The notes under the pieces are model-generated. The model did not search any database, was not told where the DNA came from, and was given only the letters and a program-made list of their open reading frames with translations. 64,000 nucleotides of DNA from Polydactylus sextarius (lineage: Eukaryota > Chordata > Actinopteri > Polynemidae), in NCBI GenBank assembly GCA_016801845.1, contig CM028916.1:14752014-14816013 (forward strand), written 5' to 3'. Below are positions 25,701-39,235 of this stretch, piece by piece. Made by a program: the position numbers and the translations under genes. Every line of letters begins with the position of its first letter. Position 1 is the first letter of the stretch.

Positions 25701-26035
25701 TCATGTCATTGAGGGCATACATCATATTAGAAGTACTTCTTTAGTTCATGAATTCAGTCTAATTCAACAGCAAAAAAAAAAAAAAAAAAAAAGAAAAACG
25801 ACCATGAGGTTGATTCAACAATTCTGTAAAAAACTACTGAATTTGGACATGGTGTATATTCCGTTTTGTTAATACATGATACAACATGTCAACTGTATCA
25901 GTGGCTGGCACACAACATATTAGAAAAACACTTCTCAGTTCATCAATTCAGTCCAATTCAATAGCAAAAAAAGGAAAAAGAAAAGACCATAAGTCCAAAT
26001 TTGGACGTTTGATGTACACTTCATTTAATAATGTC
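25701..26035. repeat. local imperfect direct duplication, unit about 190 bp
   Basis: The phrase CATATTAGAA..ACTTCT..AGTTCAT.AATTCAGTC.AATTCAA.AGCAAAA occurs at 25722-25777 and again at 25916-25970. In both copies it is followed by a poly-A-rich run, then a GACCAT motif and an AATTTGGAC motif. Confidence 0.75.
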
Positions 26036-27915
26036 ACCTGTTGGTGACAGGTAGGTCGTTTAACTGGTTAGTGATGTGTGTTTTAAATATTCAATTCCAG
26101 TAACTAATCCACCTCTGCGTAACTGTGGTGAAAAATGTGCGCCACTATCCAGTAGCTGTTAGTCACATAATTAAGAAATAAAAAAATCACCACCAAACAA
26201 TTTGTCTCACCCAAATACTAACGCTTACACACACACGTAACGTCAGAGCACCATCCTTCTTGTTGGGCACTCAGCCAAGGGCGTTGGCAGAACAGAGGTA
26301 GCAACTTGAAATGAAAACTTTCTCTTCTCCGGGACATATGTGTCAATGTGCTTCTTTTGAAATATGACAATGTCACTTATTACGCAGCAGTTTTGATTCG
26401 TGTGCACTTTTACTACCTGTTGCAGCACCTGGAAAGTGTTCATTTTAGATTAATTTTTAAGCCGACATAAAAGACACTGATGCACAATTGTTTGATAAAC
26501 TCAAAAGTTTCCTAAGAATTGAGTTACTTTGGACTTCTGTAACTTTTCCTGCTCAACGGAAATGTTTGAGTTATATATAACACCAATCTCTGTTGTAACA
26601 AATAGAGACAAGATGGACAGTGTGGGAGGAATAGGTCAGACACTGAATGACCAACAGTACTGAAACTGCTCTTCGTACATGCTGAGGCCTAAGTTGAACA
26701 ATAACAGGAGGATATTTTGCTGAGTCTGTTTTGCATTCACTGCTGAGACTGCTGTGCCTTTGAAACCTTTCATTACGTCCACACCCATGACTCACACTGT
26801 GTTGTCTTCCTGACATTCTCATTCTGTCACCTTTCCTGTCAAGGCCTCACATAACCTCATAGCCTAGTGCATTAAAACAACAACTTTTACACCATACTGG
26901 TAGATTCAGAAGTCCAAATGCTTTTTAAAAGACGGTACAACAAGGCGCAGTGTTTGCTGGCTCTGGACACTCTCTCTTTTATCAGCAGTTTTATGGCGAT
27001 AGGGAGTGATTCACTGTGGGAGCTGGAGCCTCTCCCCCTCACACCACGCTCCATTCAGTTCACATTCCTGTGGTGTTAAGTGAAGAGCCCGATTCTGTTC
27101 CTCCTACCGAAATGCTTCAGTGAGGAGAATGGAGAGGAGGGGCGTCTAGGGGTCAGTCAGTGAGCAGACCTGGGCGAGGTCTCTCAGGGCGGATACACTT
27201 GAAAGACAAACAGACAGACAAACAAGCATTTATCTCGAGGGTAAATTCAAAAAGTAAACTATTACTACTACTATTAGTACTACTATTACTACTACTACTA
27301 CTATTACTGCTACCACAACTAAAAAATAACATTTGACCCATTTAAACTTCAGGAACACCTGCTCAGCTTTAAGAGAAATCAAACTAAACATTCCTTTAAG
27401 AGTTTTTTCTTATAACCATTTGTGTCACATAGTAAAACTGTAACTTCTCCATGAGAATTTTTATGGCGCCTGGACTTGCAACATTTCAAAATTGATTACA
27501 GAATTACTGTGGCTGCCTTCAGACTTGAGGCAATGTTTCCCTCTGCTGGCAGTTAAAATAAAAAAAAAACTAAACTTTAGGAGGAGTTCATTTTGTACCG
27601 TTGTAATTGCAACATAACAGACAACACGCCAACAGAGGAAGGTAGACAGGGGCAGTGTCTTGCCTACAGATCGTACCTAGGGCTGTGTAGGGTGTGTCAG
27701 CAGGTGTGTCTCTTACATACACACACGTATACAGACGCACAAAGTTCCTGTCCGACATACAGAGGAAAGACAGGTTTCACCTTGTGAGCGTTTTTAACGA
27801 CGACACATATCCATCATCTGTCACTTGTGGAACAACTCGCGGGCGAAAAGAGACCCAACTTCCTTTCACGGATCAAGACAAAGTTCATCAAGTTTTGTTT
27901 TGTTTTGTTTTTTAA

Positions 27916-30900
27916 ATGGCGAAAGTTTTAATTTTCAACATCCTTCTTATGACGGTAAGTAGGCTACTAATCCTATTAAATCGTCTGTGCTAAGACCTAT
28001 AGGTTTTAATTCTTATACATGTACTCATAGTGAAAAGAAAAGTTAGAATCAACATTGAGCAGATGCAGCGTCGTAATGTTATTATTTGTTGCTAAGTGAC
28101 GCTTTTACGAAGTTAAGACACTTTTAAGTGAATTTATGAAAACGACCGTGTCCCTCAGCTGTTGCGCGTGGACTCCTGTTTGGTCGCGGACTCGATCTAC
28201 GTGCCTGTGCCACGAACGATTCCGCCTCAATATGAAATCACAACAGGTAAAACACTTATTATTTGTCTTTATTATTATTATTCGTTGACCAACACTTTAA
28301 TCTACTTGCACTTTAACTTGTAACCCAAATCCGTTCTTTGATTTTTGGTCTAGTCCCCGCACCCACCTCCATTTTAACCACTCTCTCTCTTTCTTTCTAA
28401 CCCAATTCTTCTCCTTTTTTAGTTGAAGTTGACAACTGCGACACCAAATCTTTACGCTTCACCTCGAGGGATCCGAGTTTTACAATAAGGACAAATGGAG
28501 CAGTTGTTGCTCTAACTCCTGTATATGTTGGAACAGGAGGGCGGACATTTTCTGTTGTCGCTCAAGACAATAGTGGACCGGAAAGTGAGATGGTTGTCCA
28601 CCTTGTCTCAAGTACACTGCGGGGGAAAAAGGTAACAGAAAACACTAACGCGTTTGCATAAACTACAGTAATCACATCCTCCTTTTTTCCTATCCAAAAC
28701 TATATATTTATTAATGTTGTATTTGTTTTGTTTGTATTTGCATGGCACAGCAAGGAGACTCAGGTTTCCTGAAGCGCACTAAACGAAGGTGGAGTCCCCC
28801 ACCCTTCAATATAATTGAAAATTACGACGGGCAATTCCCGAAAGAAATGGAAAAGGTACTTTTTTTTTTTTTTTTTTTTTAAAGATTCATATCTATACTA
28901 CTTGACTTCCATGCCCTCAACATTCTTACAATCCTCCTGCCAGTTCTTGTACAAGACTTTTTTTTCTCCCCAGAGGATCAAATTCAGGCATCCAGGCACA
29001 CCTGCTCCAGTTTCATAACTTTTTATTTAGAGTATCACATTTAGAGTCACATGTTTCTTTAGACCAGTTAAAGTACTGCATGTTGAAAACGGTCACAGTG
29101 GCCTGTTTTACTAGTGAGGAAAAACGAGAATCCCTGTTTGAATGTGTGTGCTTGCACCTGTATGACTATATGTGATCACTGTTGTTGTAGATTGTGTCCG
29201 ATTCTGAGGCGAAGTTCAGCGTATACTACACCATCAGTGGACCTGGTTTTGATTCACATCCACTGGGGCTGTTCAGTCTCAACAAGGAGACAGGGATGCT
29301 GTCTGTACACAGACCAATTGATCGGGAGGAGTTCCCTAACTTTGTGGTGAGTGTGAAACTGTAACCTGCAATTATTTATTCACAGTTGAATTTGTTTGGT
29401 CCATCAATCTTATCTTCAGTTACAAAAAAAAAAAAAAAAAAAAGGCATGATATGCTTTACACTTTTTTTTTGTATGATTATTGACCAAATTTGTAAAGTT
29501 GAATTTTTTCTTCACAGCTCACAGTCAGAGTTTTTGACAAAACAACAAATCAGGAGACAGATTTACCCTTGGACATCCAGATACTTGTAGATGATGTAAA
29601 TGACAATGCTCCAGAATTTTCAGGCTCAATGCAGTTCACTGTGCTTGAGCAGAGCAAAATAGGTAAGCCATGTGAAATGCACACAGATGGCCGTGTGGTA
29701 TTTGACCTTCAGACAGGATCATAGTAACTAAATGGTCGTGTTTTACCTCACAGGGACAGTTGTTGGGAAGGTGAACTCTACTGACAAAGATGCACAAAAT
29801 ACCGACCATGTAAAAGTCAGGTATACTCTCTTGGATCAGAAAGACATGTTTGCCATCAATCCATTGACCGGTGAGATCACCACAGTAACTAGCACCCTGG
29901 ACAGAGAGGTGAGCCTTGCTATCATTTTTTATTAAATTATACTAGATGTGACACGTTACACATGCTTTATAGTAGTCTATTACTTTACATTGAGATGTTG
30001 CTAATCTTTTTTCATATTATTTTGTTGTGCTCTTAAGACACAAGACAAGTACATGGTGAAAGTAGAAATCAAAGATATGCAAGGTAAAGCAAATGGTCTG
30101 TCAACCACAGGAACAACCACGATTACTGTGGGTGATATCAACGATAATCCACCGACTTTCACCAAAACATCTGTAAGTATTTCGTGGTTTCTCAAAAAAT
30201 AGAAAAGAAAATAGATACAGCTCTGAAAAAGTCACATCTTGAATTAATATCTTATGTTTTACGATGATAAAATGAAACATTTCTATGTGTTAAGAGCTTG
30301 TTTTTCCCAATGACTGGTTATCTCATTTAATGGATGTATACGCCTTTTGTTTTCCTTTTTAGTATACAGCCACTGTTAAAGAAAACGAAAGCGAAAAGCT
30401 TGTCCTCCGAATTCCTGTTGAAGACAAAGATTTAAAAGGGACACCAAACTGGAAATCAAAATTTGTCATCACGAAAGGCAGTGAACATTTCAGGATCGAG
30501 ACTGATCCCAAAACGAACGAGGGTCTTCTCTACATCGCAAAGGTGAGTAAAATACGACAGTGATAAGTTCAAGCCTTTAACAGAATGGTGACAACAGATT
30601 TGCATTTATAACACTGTTCTCTCCCTGTTTTCCAGCCCTTAGATTTTGAAAAGAGCCCAGATGTAGAGGTTATGGTTATGGCATGTAATGAAGCTGAGCT
30701 GACCGGTACCACAGCCCAGTGGCAGTCGATCCCTATTAATATCAAAGTCACAGATGTTGATGAGGGTCCAGAGTTCATTGCTCCTACAATCCGCTTCAAC
30801 ATCAAAGAGAACACACCAAATGGCACAAAGATAGGAATGTACACAGCTGTGGATCCTGAGACCAAGAGCAGTGAAGGCATCAGGTAAGTTTATCTTGAAT

Positions 30901-32008
30901 TTCTCCTCAATTACTGCACATTTGGTTACATGATACAGACCCCCGAAGACCCCAGCTGAAATTTATATTGCATCTCTTAAACACTGGAGGGCAGACTTTG
31001 ACTGCTGATCTGAAGAATGTGTTGGTAACACAAGTATTTCCCCACCATCTTCCAGGTATTACAAGGTCAAAGATCCGGCTGGCTGGGTCAGTGTTGACAG
31101 AAATACAGGAGAGCTGAAAGTTGCAAACACAATCGACAGGGAGTCAGATTATGTTAAGGATGGACTTTACAATATCACCATGAAGGCTGTTGATGCTGGT
31201 AAGTTGCTTTTCTCCACATAGAAAATACCATAAACTCAAGTATATTTCAATCATATTAGTACTTGATGGACAAAAGACTAACTGCCTTCAAGTCTGTGCT
31301 GCCAAATTATTTAGTCACACCTTTTACCTGCTTTCTAAACTCATTGTATTCTACTTTAATTAAGAACCAAATTGGGAACGTGAGTAGCTCACATGTCAGT
31401 TCATCACAGACAACCTTATTTGTCACACCTCGTAATGGTAGCCTGAAGTTTCACAGTCAGAGACTCCACCCTCGCCATTTCATGTTTTAACAGCCGACAT
31501 GATTTGTCTTGTCTTTGTCATTTGAGATCACCTGTTAATAACATGTGACGATACTAGTCATTTACAATGACTCATTGTATGAGAGTGGAAATTGGGCTGT
31601 TATCCCAGACTCACTGACTGGGTCAGTGACAGTGCTGATGTTTCCGCATATGTCTTGCATGAGTATTAAGATGATGCTAATGAATTTCAGGCTCCAAATC
31701 AGGTATAGGAACAGTCATCCTTCATGTGGAGGATGTTAACGACAACAAACCAATGGTTCCCACTGCTGAACTTTCGATTTGTGAGAAGGAGGGAGAGCTC
31801 GGCTCTGTGCTGGTTGTGGCCGAAGACAAAGACATGTCTCCCCTGGGTGCTCCTTTCAGCTTTAATATGCCAGATGACAGCGATGGCACATGGACTCTGG
31901 TCCCATATAATGGTAAGTGGTTGTATTTTCATAAGTGTGACCCATCTCTGATGTTGAAAATTAATGAAAAGTTTGAAAAAATACTCAATAAATACAGTAC
32001 AAATACAA

Positions 32009-32057
<49 letters not shown>

Positions 32058-34137
32058 GTAAAATGAAACAAAACAAATTCAAAATCTCCACAACTTTTTT
32101 TTTTGAGTTTTTATTTTATTTTTTTTATGAAAGCTATTACTATTACTCAATCTAACTCAAGCATTTCAGTAATGGAGCAGGAAACAGGGTTTCATTTCCT
32201 TATTTATAGCTCAACTGATTTTTAAGGTTGACACCAGGAAGATTATTTCAAATCATTTATTTAAATGAAAGTAGCAATACTATACAGTAAAAACAGCCCA
32301 CCGCCAGTAAAAGACAGATGACTTTATCTCAGTATGAGACGCTGGATACAGTATGGCAGTTTACTTTACTTAATACCTCAAATCTTTGTGTATCTTTGTA
32401 AAATCATCATAATGAAAACTTGATCTGACCTAAAATATGAACTATAAGTTTTAAAAATGTTCCGTGTGTTTTTTTTTTTTCATTTTATTTTTTTTACTTT
32501 AGACACAGCAGCAACACTGAAGCATACCAAACAGCTTCCTACAGGGATCTACCAGGTTCCCGTGATTATTAAAGATCTTCAAGGCACTGGTGAAACACAG
32601 ACAGTGACTGTGAGAATCTGCCAGTGCAGGGGTGGAGTCTGCTTGTCCAAGGACACCTCTGTGTCATTTGGGCCCCTGGGTATACTGACTATGCTGTTGC
32701 CTCTGGCCCTTCTCCTCTTGCTTTGTGAGTACCTCCACTGCTACTAGGCTAGCACCATGTGGATAATGAAAACCAGAGTTTTAGGCTCATGCATGTGTTT
32801 AAATGTAGAAAGAGTGATAAAAAGTTGCTGAATTGCATGATGCAGTACAATTATGCAGACTCTTGCAATGCATACCACAAATGAACTGTGGTATGCATTA
32901 AAAAAAGCACTCCTCATGGCCTCATTTCTGACATTCTTACCTTGTTACTACAGGTCTACTTATTTTCTTTTTCTGTGAGACGAAGGGAGATAAGTTGCAA
33001 ATTGAAGACACAGGAGAAAGTGGTGGAATCCTGCTCCCGTCAAACACTGAGGGTCGAGGGGATGAAGTGGTAAGAAACCCTACCCCCGCACCCTTCTTTT
33101 TCTTTGCTCCTTTGTTTTCATTGTTGCGTGGTCACATGATCAACTTTTTTATTTGTTTTGACAGGATTGTAGCCTCATCACCGTTCCCGTTCAAAATATT
33201 GGAATGGAACAAGTCACAAAGGAAGGCACGTGGCCAGGCATCAAAGCCACAAGTTCACTTGAGAGCAACAGCGGCTTACAAGAGAACTGGATGAATAAGA
33301 CTACTATTGATCAACGACAGTTCGCTTCTGGCCAGTATGACAATCAGTATTCTACTGGATTCGGAGGTCAGTTCCAGAGTCAGTACGGAGGTCAGCTTGT
33401 TGGTAGCGCCGCCAGCTTTGGCAGCAGACAGCAAACTATAAACCATCACACCTGGCAAACAAACGGACGCTATCTAAACCAGGTAACATTGCATTGCATT
33501 GCATTTTAACACATTTCAACATTTCATTACAGCTCATAGTACAACAAAATTATATCTTATGAATTAGCACATGAAGGGGAAGAAAATGGCAGAATTCAAT
33601 GTGTCCAGATAAATGCACCTTTTTTTTCTTTCTCTGAGGTTTAATAACTTCTTTATTATCTGTAAGAGCTTAGGTAACTCTCATGTGTAATATAATCTTG
33701 TTCTCTAAGCTGTGATAGTATCCTCTGTAAACTTTAATCATTCTCAACTTCTTGGTGAGAAATATTATTCCTCTAATTTGATGGTGAGTTATTTGTTCAC
33801 CGTGTAATATCTGAGTGTCAGTCATATCCTGAGCAGCTTGGTATTATCACAGGACTCTATATCTTCCCTCCCATCACCTAGGTTTAATCCACTCAGAGTA
33901 ATAACAGGCTTCCTTATCCTTCTCGCTTTTGTCTGGCAGAAACTAGGCTACATGGGTGAACAAGAGGATGAACGGTATGCGGACGACATCATCCACCCCT
34001 ACGGGTATGAGGGCGCGGGCTCTGCGGCGGGATCTGTCGGATGCTGCAGCGAACTGGGCGAAAATGAAAACCTTGACTTCCTAAACACGCTCGGTCCAAA
34101 GTTCAAAACTCTCGCAGACGTCTGCAGAAAAACATGA
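27916..34137 (+). CDS. dsc2l: desmocollin (dsc2-like), complete, 16 coding exons
   Basis: Exons: 27916-27954, 28159-28246, 28423-28631, 28751-28855, 29191-29346, 29518-29662, 29754-29908, 30038-30172, 30363-30542, 30636-30883, 31056-31198, 31691-31912, 32503-32724, 32954-33069, 33165-33482, 33940-34137; sum 2679 nt, 892 residues (human DSC2 is about 900). It is the partner cadherin of desmoglein in desmosomes. Order: signal peptide encoded from exon 1, a roughly 95-residue propeptide that desmogleins lack, furin site RTKR (121-124), mature RW with the adhesive Trp at 126, four cadherin repeats with VDDVNDNAPEF, VGDINDNPPTF, VTDVDEGPEF and VEDVNDNKP linkers, a degenerate fifth repeat with CQCRGGVC, a Leu-rich membrane helix (about 667-690), and a cytoplasmic tail ending GSVGCCSELGENENLDFLNT plus LGPKFKTLADVCRKT. 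The protein stops soon after this catenin-binding segment, as full-length (a-form) desmocollins do. All introns are GT-AG and frames join without adjustment. The exact paralogue is uncertain. Confidence 0.95.
32012..32050. repeat. (CA)n microsatellite in desmocollin intron 12
   Basis: About 19 AC units. The rest of this 590-bp intron is AT-rich without recognisable features. Confidence 0.95.
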
Positions 34138-34790
34138 ACAATGACACTCTGAAATAGCGCCGTTTGCCGTTTTTGCTGTACAGGCTCTTAACAAGCCTGG
34201 GATCTGAATTCCTTGGTGTTCACCAGAAAGAGAAAAAGAAAAAGTGCAAGCAAAAAAAAAGTCCACACTTCTCTGCTATTTGCTTGTTGTAGTTCATTTT
34301 TTTTGTTGGCTGCTTTCTTTTTTTGGTAAAAGTCTTTTGCACTGAAAACTATATTGTACATAAGATTCGATTGCATATTAATATGTCGTTTGCCTTTAAA
34401 TTCTTTGCAGGGTTATGATGGTTGCTGTTTTGACATATGTAGTTAAAGGGCTTAGGGTAGGGTTTCTAATCAATTAATTATTAGTAACAATGTTGGGTAT
34501 TTTGGTTATTAATATTTTGTGTTCACAGTATATTATACCATTTTACATTTGTATGGCTGCTTTTAAACTGTTTGCTACATATTTGATAGTTTTTCATATA
34601 CAGTATTTTTTGAAGAAGAGAAAAAAAACATTCTTGAAATGAAAGAACAAAGACACATCAGTGTTTTTTTTTGTTTTTTTTTTGAATATTCAGTAAGAGA
34701 GTGCTTTATAAGGCCTTCCTCATAATTATTTTTCATTTTATAAACAAAAAACGTGTATTGACTTCTCTTGGTTTTCTGAAGAAAGCAGAA

Positions 34791-34796
34791 AATAAA
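34791..34796 (+). terminator. poly-A signal AATAAA, proximal, desmocollin
   Basis: A canonical hexamer about 650 bp after the stop codon. Confidence 0.5.
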
Positions 34797-35274
34797 TGTG
34801 CAAATGCATTCCAGCTAAACTGGGCGTAGTCCTCTCAGCCCGCTGTCACCGTGATTATTGCAACACTCTGAGAGTAATCCTGCAAAAGTCAGCACAAAGG
34901 TGAGAACGGGTGGAGCTGGGTGTGACTGACAGCGTTCTCAACACAAGACTTCGAAGGAGACTTAAACAATTTGAAAAGAAATGCTCTTGAACCAAATAAT
35001 GTATGGGAATCTGACATTCCCCTTTGTTTGTATTAAGCTCTTAAAGTTGTAATTATGCAATTTAATTAATGAACATGTGTTTAATGCGTTTTTTTTTTCT
35101 TTCTTTCTTCTGATTTTGTTTTGTACAAGCTTAATTCAAAGGTTATACATAGCAGGCTTCAAATTTAACCAACTCAACTTACGAGAGTTTACACTAGAGT
35201 TTGTTCACACATTTAATACCACGTGACAACATGTTTCTCCCCTTTTTTTCTTTTTTAAATAACTTGTAATGTGC

Positions 35275-35280
35275 AATAAA
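35275..35280 (+). terminator. poly-A signal AATAAA, distal, desmocollin
   Basis: A canonical hexamer followed by a GT/T-rich stretch (CTGTACTGTTTTCGTCTCGT), the better-supported of the two sites. Confidence 0.6.
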
Positions 35281-35300
35281 AGAAAAAAATCTTGCCTGTA

Positions 35301-38300
35301 CTGTTTTCGTCTCGTGCTTTGGCAGACAGATAGACCAGTTTTTTAGAGCTGCTGTTTATTTCATTTGTGCTGTCTTTGTGTGTGCTCTGGTGAATGATTT
35401 ACAAGGTGTGGCAGTCTGAACTTGCATAACGCTGCACCTACTGCCAGACTCCTCACCGCTGAGCCCATGTTTACCTCTGGTCATGTTTGCCTGCTGTAGA
35501 ATAGGCTTGTGCACTTTTAATTAGTTGTTCTTTTCCCACAATCAAGGAGTGTAGTCTCACTGACACAGTACTACCTGTTGCCACAGTTTAAATGGTGGTG
35601 TGCATGTGGTTTTGTTGATCTAGTAATAGTTACAGTAAAGTAAAAAACTCACTTTCAGATCCAAGTAATGTCACTATCAATTAATTATTAACAACACAAT
35701 TCAAACAGTGAGATTCTGTATACAACAAGCTTATCTACTATATGCACAGCCCTCCATAAATAAATAAATGCTGTGTAGAGGATTAAAAGATGAATTGAAA
35801 TGCTTTACTCTTACACTAAGGTAGATCATGGCTTATTCATGTAAAGAAAATATTTAATGCTAGTGAACAACTCACCATATTTTTTCTGATGACATGCAAA
35901 CATGCATTGAGGTGATGAATTATGAATTTGAAGCTGTAAATATAATTATGGAGTTTGGAAGGGACCATCTGTCACGTGATTGTGGTGATGAGCATCAATG
36001 GTGACAGCAGAGAGCAGAAAAAACGGGGGGAAATGAAATGTGGTGAATGAAAGCGCCGGCTCGCCATGATGAAACACTGGAATCTTGTTCGAACTCCTAC
36101 AACCTTATCAGCAAAGATTACAATGATACGGTCAAAATCACGGGGAGGGATGAGAACATGAGATGGATGTTTGCTCAAAATCCCACTGGGACCAATTAAA
36201 AGAATATTGAAAAAGTCACATTACTCAAAATCATCAAAATTAGCAGTTAACCCAAATAACTAAAGAAGCTGGTAGGAAGCATCTCTATTATCTACATTAC
36301 CAATAAACAGCCCCCCACCCCCCTTTTTTAATGACCATATTCTGTAGAAATAAAATATTTTGCGTATGACTAGTAGCGAATTCAATTTTTTTTTTTTTTT
36401 TTTTACAGAGGGTTAGATATTTAACACGTAGGAAGAATGAAGTCATGATCTGTGTTGTGTTGTGTTGAGTTGTTGGAACTGTCTGACAAAGGAATTGCTC
36501 ACAATGATGACTTGATGTTGAGAAGTGGGAGTAAATATCACTTGCAACAGCAAAAGCAGCTTGACACAGTTCATTTATAGGCTCTTACCATTCAGTGAGT
36601 GTGAAATGTGTCACATGGGTTCAAACTAGAGAGCTAAGGGAGGAAAAGTGGGAGACATAGCAGAAGCAGAACACTGATGATAAAACACCTTATTTGGACA
36701 TACTCCCCCGATACAGTGCATTTTCATGTGTATTGTGCAAATATAGTTTTGTAGTTCAAACACACGCACACACACAAAAGACGCTCAGCTGTCTTAACAT
36801 ATGGTGTGCACCGTGGGAGCCGCATGACAAAAATACCTTAGCAGCAATTAAAGCAACAACAAAAGGAGAATTTTAGACACTTTCTTTAAGCATTATCAAG
36901 TGCATCCCTATGTGAAGCAATGGCACCGATAAGCCACATAATTCAATAGACCACTTAGTGTGTCCACTCTTATCAGAGCTGCTTGAGCCATCACTTTCAG
37001 TCACTTCTGTAAAGATGCAATTAATTCTAAAGCAGTAGCGTGAAATTAATTTATTGCTTGTAATTAGTTTTCGGCATACTGTGAAAACAATCTCTGCAGA
37101 TAGGGTGTTTTCACCCTCCACCAGAGTGTCTGAGGACACTTGGCTCCATCTGAGTTCAATATGGAGTGGTGCCTTCAACTGCCAAGAATGTGGAGCTCAC
37201 AAACTTCTTAACCCCCTGTTGACTTTGCCTTGGATTTATGGCTTTAAGTGGCATGTGCAAGATATTTTAGTTGATATCGATGCACATGACAAAGTCATTT
37301 CTTCATGGCGTGTCTTGGGAAGGCACAAACCAGGTCATGTATATATGGAATTTAGGTTGGTTTGTGAATAATTTAATCACTGAAAGTACATGTTACGGCA
37401 CACAGCGCGTCTTGTTGAAATTATTTTGATGTATATATGTAAGGAAGCGTAATTATGTATTGTTTCAAAGGATTGGCATTTCATTATTAATCATGCCAGT
37501 TTCAGTTATGCCTTCCTTGTGGGAAGGTTCCTCTAAATATTAGATGTTATTATGGCGACAGACACTAGGTGTCACACTTGCCTCTCGTCTGACTTTAACA
37601 GGAGGGGATGGAATATTTATAGAAGGTGGCTGATTTTCAGTGAAGACACTTTCTCTGTCTGTCACATGTATAACCAAACACCTGAAATCACTTCAATTAA
37701 GTTGTGAAGCCACAGCAGAGCAGTGAAAGTGAAGTGATGTGACAAGCTGTGACAGCAGCCTCATCGTGCGCTGATGTGGCATATGCCAGACTGCAGTCAT
37801 CGCATGCTCTTGGTTCCCATCACCAAGATTTGGTGTCACTTATCTAACGAGATCAGACTTCTCATCGCACCTCCGTGCTCCCTACAACTTAAGTGACCAA
37901 GTGAGCTGTCTAGAGTAACAATGGGGTTATTTAAAACTCACACTTTTAATGATTAGAATATTTAACTGGGTGGAAAAGCTGATTATGTTTTACACCTCAT
38001 CACAATTGAATCACACTTCAAAGAAGGATTATATTATGCTTTGGCCATTTTTAACACTTTTTTTTAAGGTAAGAAAGTAAGAAAGGCAGCCTTCAACAGT
38101 GTTTTATTCACTGTAATCATTTCCAGTTACAGTTTGAATTTAATTTTATTGACTATTAGTGTGAACATTAAATTGCATTTCTGGTTACTACATCTAAAGA
38201 TAGAATGCAATCAAGCGAAAAAAAAATGTGACAGGTTTTACAAATTCACATGACACGTGTGGTTGTGCTGTCATCAAAACGCCTACTGCTGAGCGACCAT

Positions 38301-38761
38301 TTGGCAGAATGTGCTGTACCTTCAAAACATCTCGAGCATTAACAATGCAAGAGCTTAAATTAGTTTGTGCGTTGTTCATTTGTGGTATTTTCTCTCTTTT
38401 TTTCCCGGTGATGCTGTCCATATTATTCACTCTCAGCTGAAATGTGAAGTATACATATTAATTAGATAAATCTGTTTAGTGGTGGAAAGCCTCCATGCGA
38501 CATCTGGGTGTTAATTAGACAAAGGGATTCAAGTGATAAACAGTTTAAAAAAATATTAGCATAAATGCTAAATTATCTCATTCAATTAAACCCATGATTA
38601 TTAACAGTAGAGCACCTACATACAGTTTAAATACGGATTTATCATTCACATCACTTCCTATTCCACTGACATTTGTTTTGTGAGTTGTAAACACAGGTTT
38701 TAGTTTCATGTTTAATGCTTTCTAAAATTAAGATTTTATTCCAAATTGAAATCCCATTCTT
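35301..38761. other. non-coding region, no gene seen
   Basis: Several open frames of 60-105 codons occur on both strands, but none has a recognisable domain, splice structure or family resemblance. A T run lies at 36388-36404. Nothing else stands out. Confidence 0.5.
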
Positions 38762-39235
38762 AATGTCGTTGTTATTGCTGTTGTTTTGGTGTTGTTGTTG
38801 TTTTTGTTGCTGTTGTCATTGTTGCTGTTGCTGTTATTTTGGTTGCTGTTGTTGGTGCTGCTGTTTTTGTTGTTGTTGTTGTTTTTGTTGCTGTTGTTAT
38901 TGTTGTTGTTATTGTTGCTGTTGTTTTGGTTGCTGTTGTTGTTGTTGTTATTGATGCTGTTGTTGTTATTGTTGCTGTTGTTGTTATTGATGTTGCTGTT
39001 GTTATTGTTGCTGCTGTTGTTATTATTTTTGTTGTATTTGCTGTTACTGTTGCTGCAGTTATTGTTGTTGCTGTTGTTATTGAAGCTGTTGTTGTTATTG
39101 TTGTTGCTGTTGTTATTGTTGCTGTTGCTGATGTTGTTGTTGTTATTGAAACTGTTGTTGTTATTGTTGTGGCTGTTGTTATTTTGTTGTTGTTGTAGTT
39201 ACTGTTGTTGTTATTGTTACTGTCCTGTTGACTTT
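38762..39235. repeat. long imperfect TTG/CTG trinucleotide array
   Basis: About 470 bp built almost entirely of TTG, CTG, ATT and TTT triplets (CAA/CAG on the other strand). All three + frames and at least one - frame stay open, giving poly-Leu, poly-Val, poly-Cys or poly-Thr/Ile products. This is a repeat effect, not evidence of a gene. Confidence 0.9.

Larger units (their letters stand above)
34138..35300 (+). other. 3' untranslated region of desmocollin
   Basis: AT-rich sequence after the desmocollin stop with two AATAAA signals and no coding potential. The end at about 35300 assumes use of the distal signal. Confidence 0.6.

Noticed and set aside
27531..27552. CCCTCTGCTGGCAG as a third CTCF site
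   Set aside because: The - strand core CCAGCAGAGGGA lacks the usual final C; weaker than the two reported sites.
27600..27613. Near-palindrome GTTGTAATTGCAAC before desmocollin
   Set aside because: Short, with two mismatches; expected by chance in AT-rich sequence.
30200..30240. ACAGCTCTGAAAAAGTCA resembling the end of a fish DNA transposon
   Set aside because: Too short, with no matching opposite end nearby.
36873..37371. Open frames of about 100 codons on both strands
   Set aside because: No recognisable domain; overlapping frames on opposite strands suggest chance.
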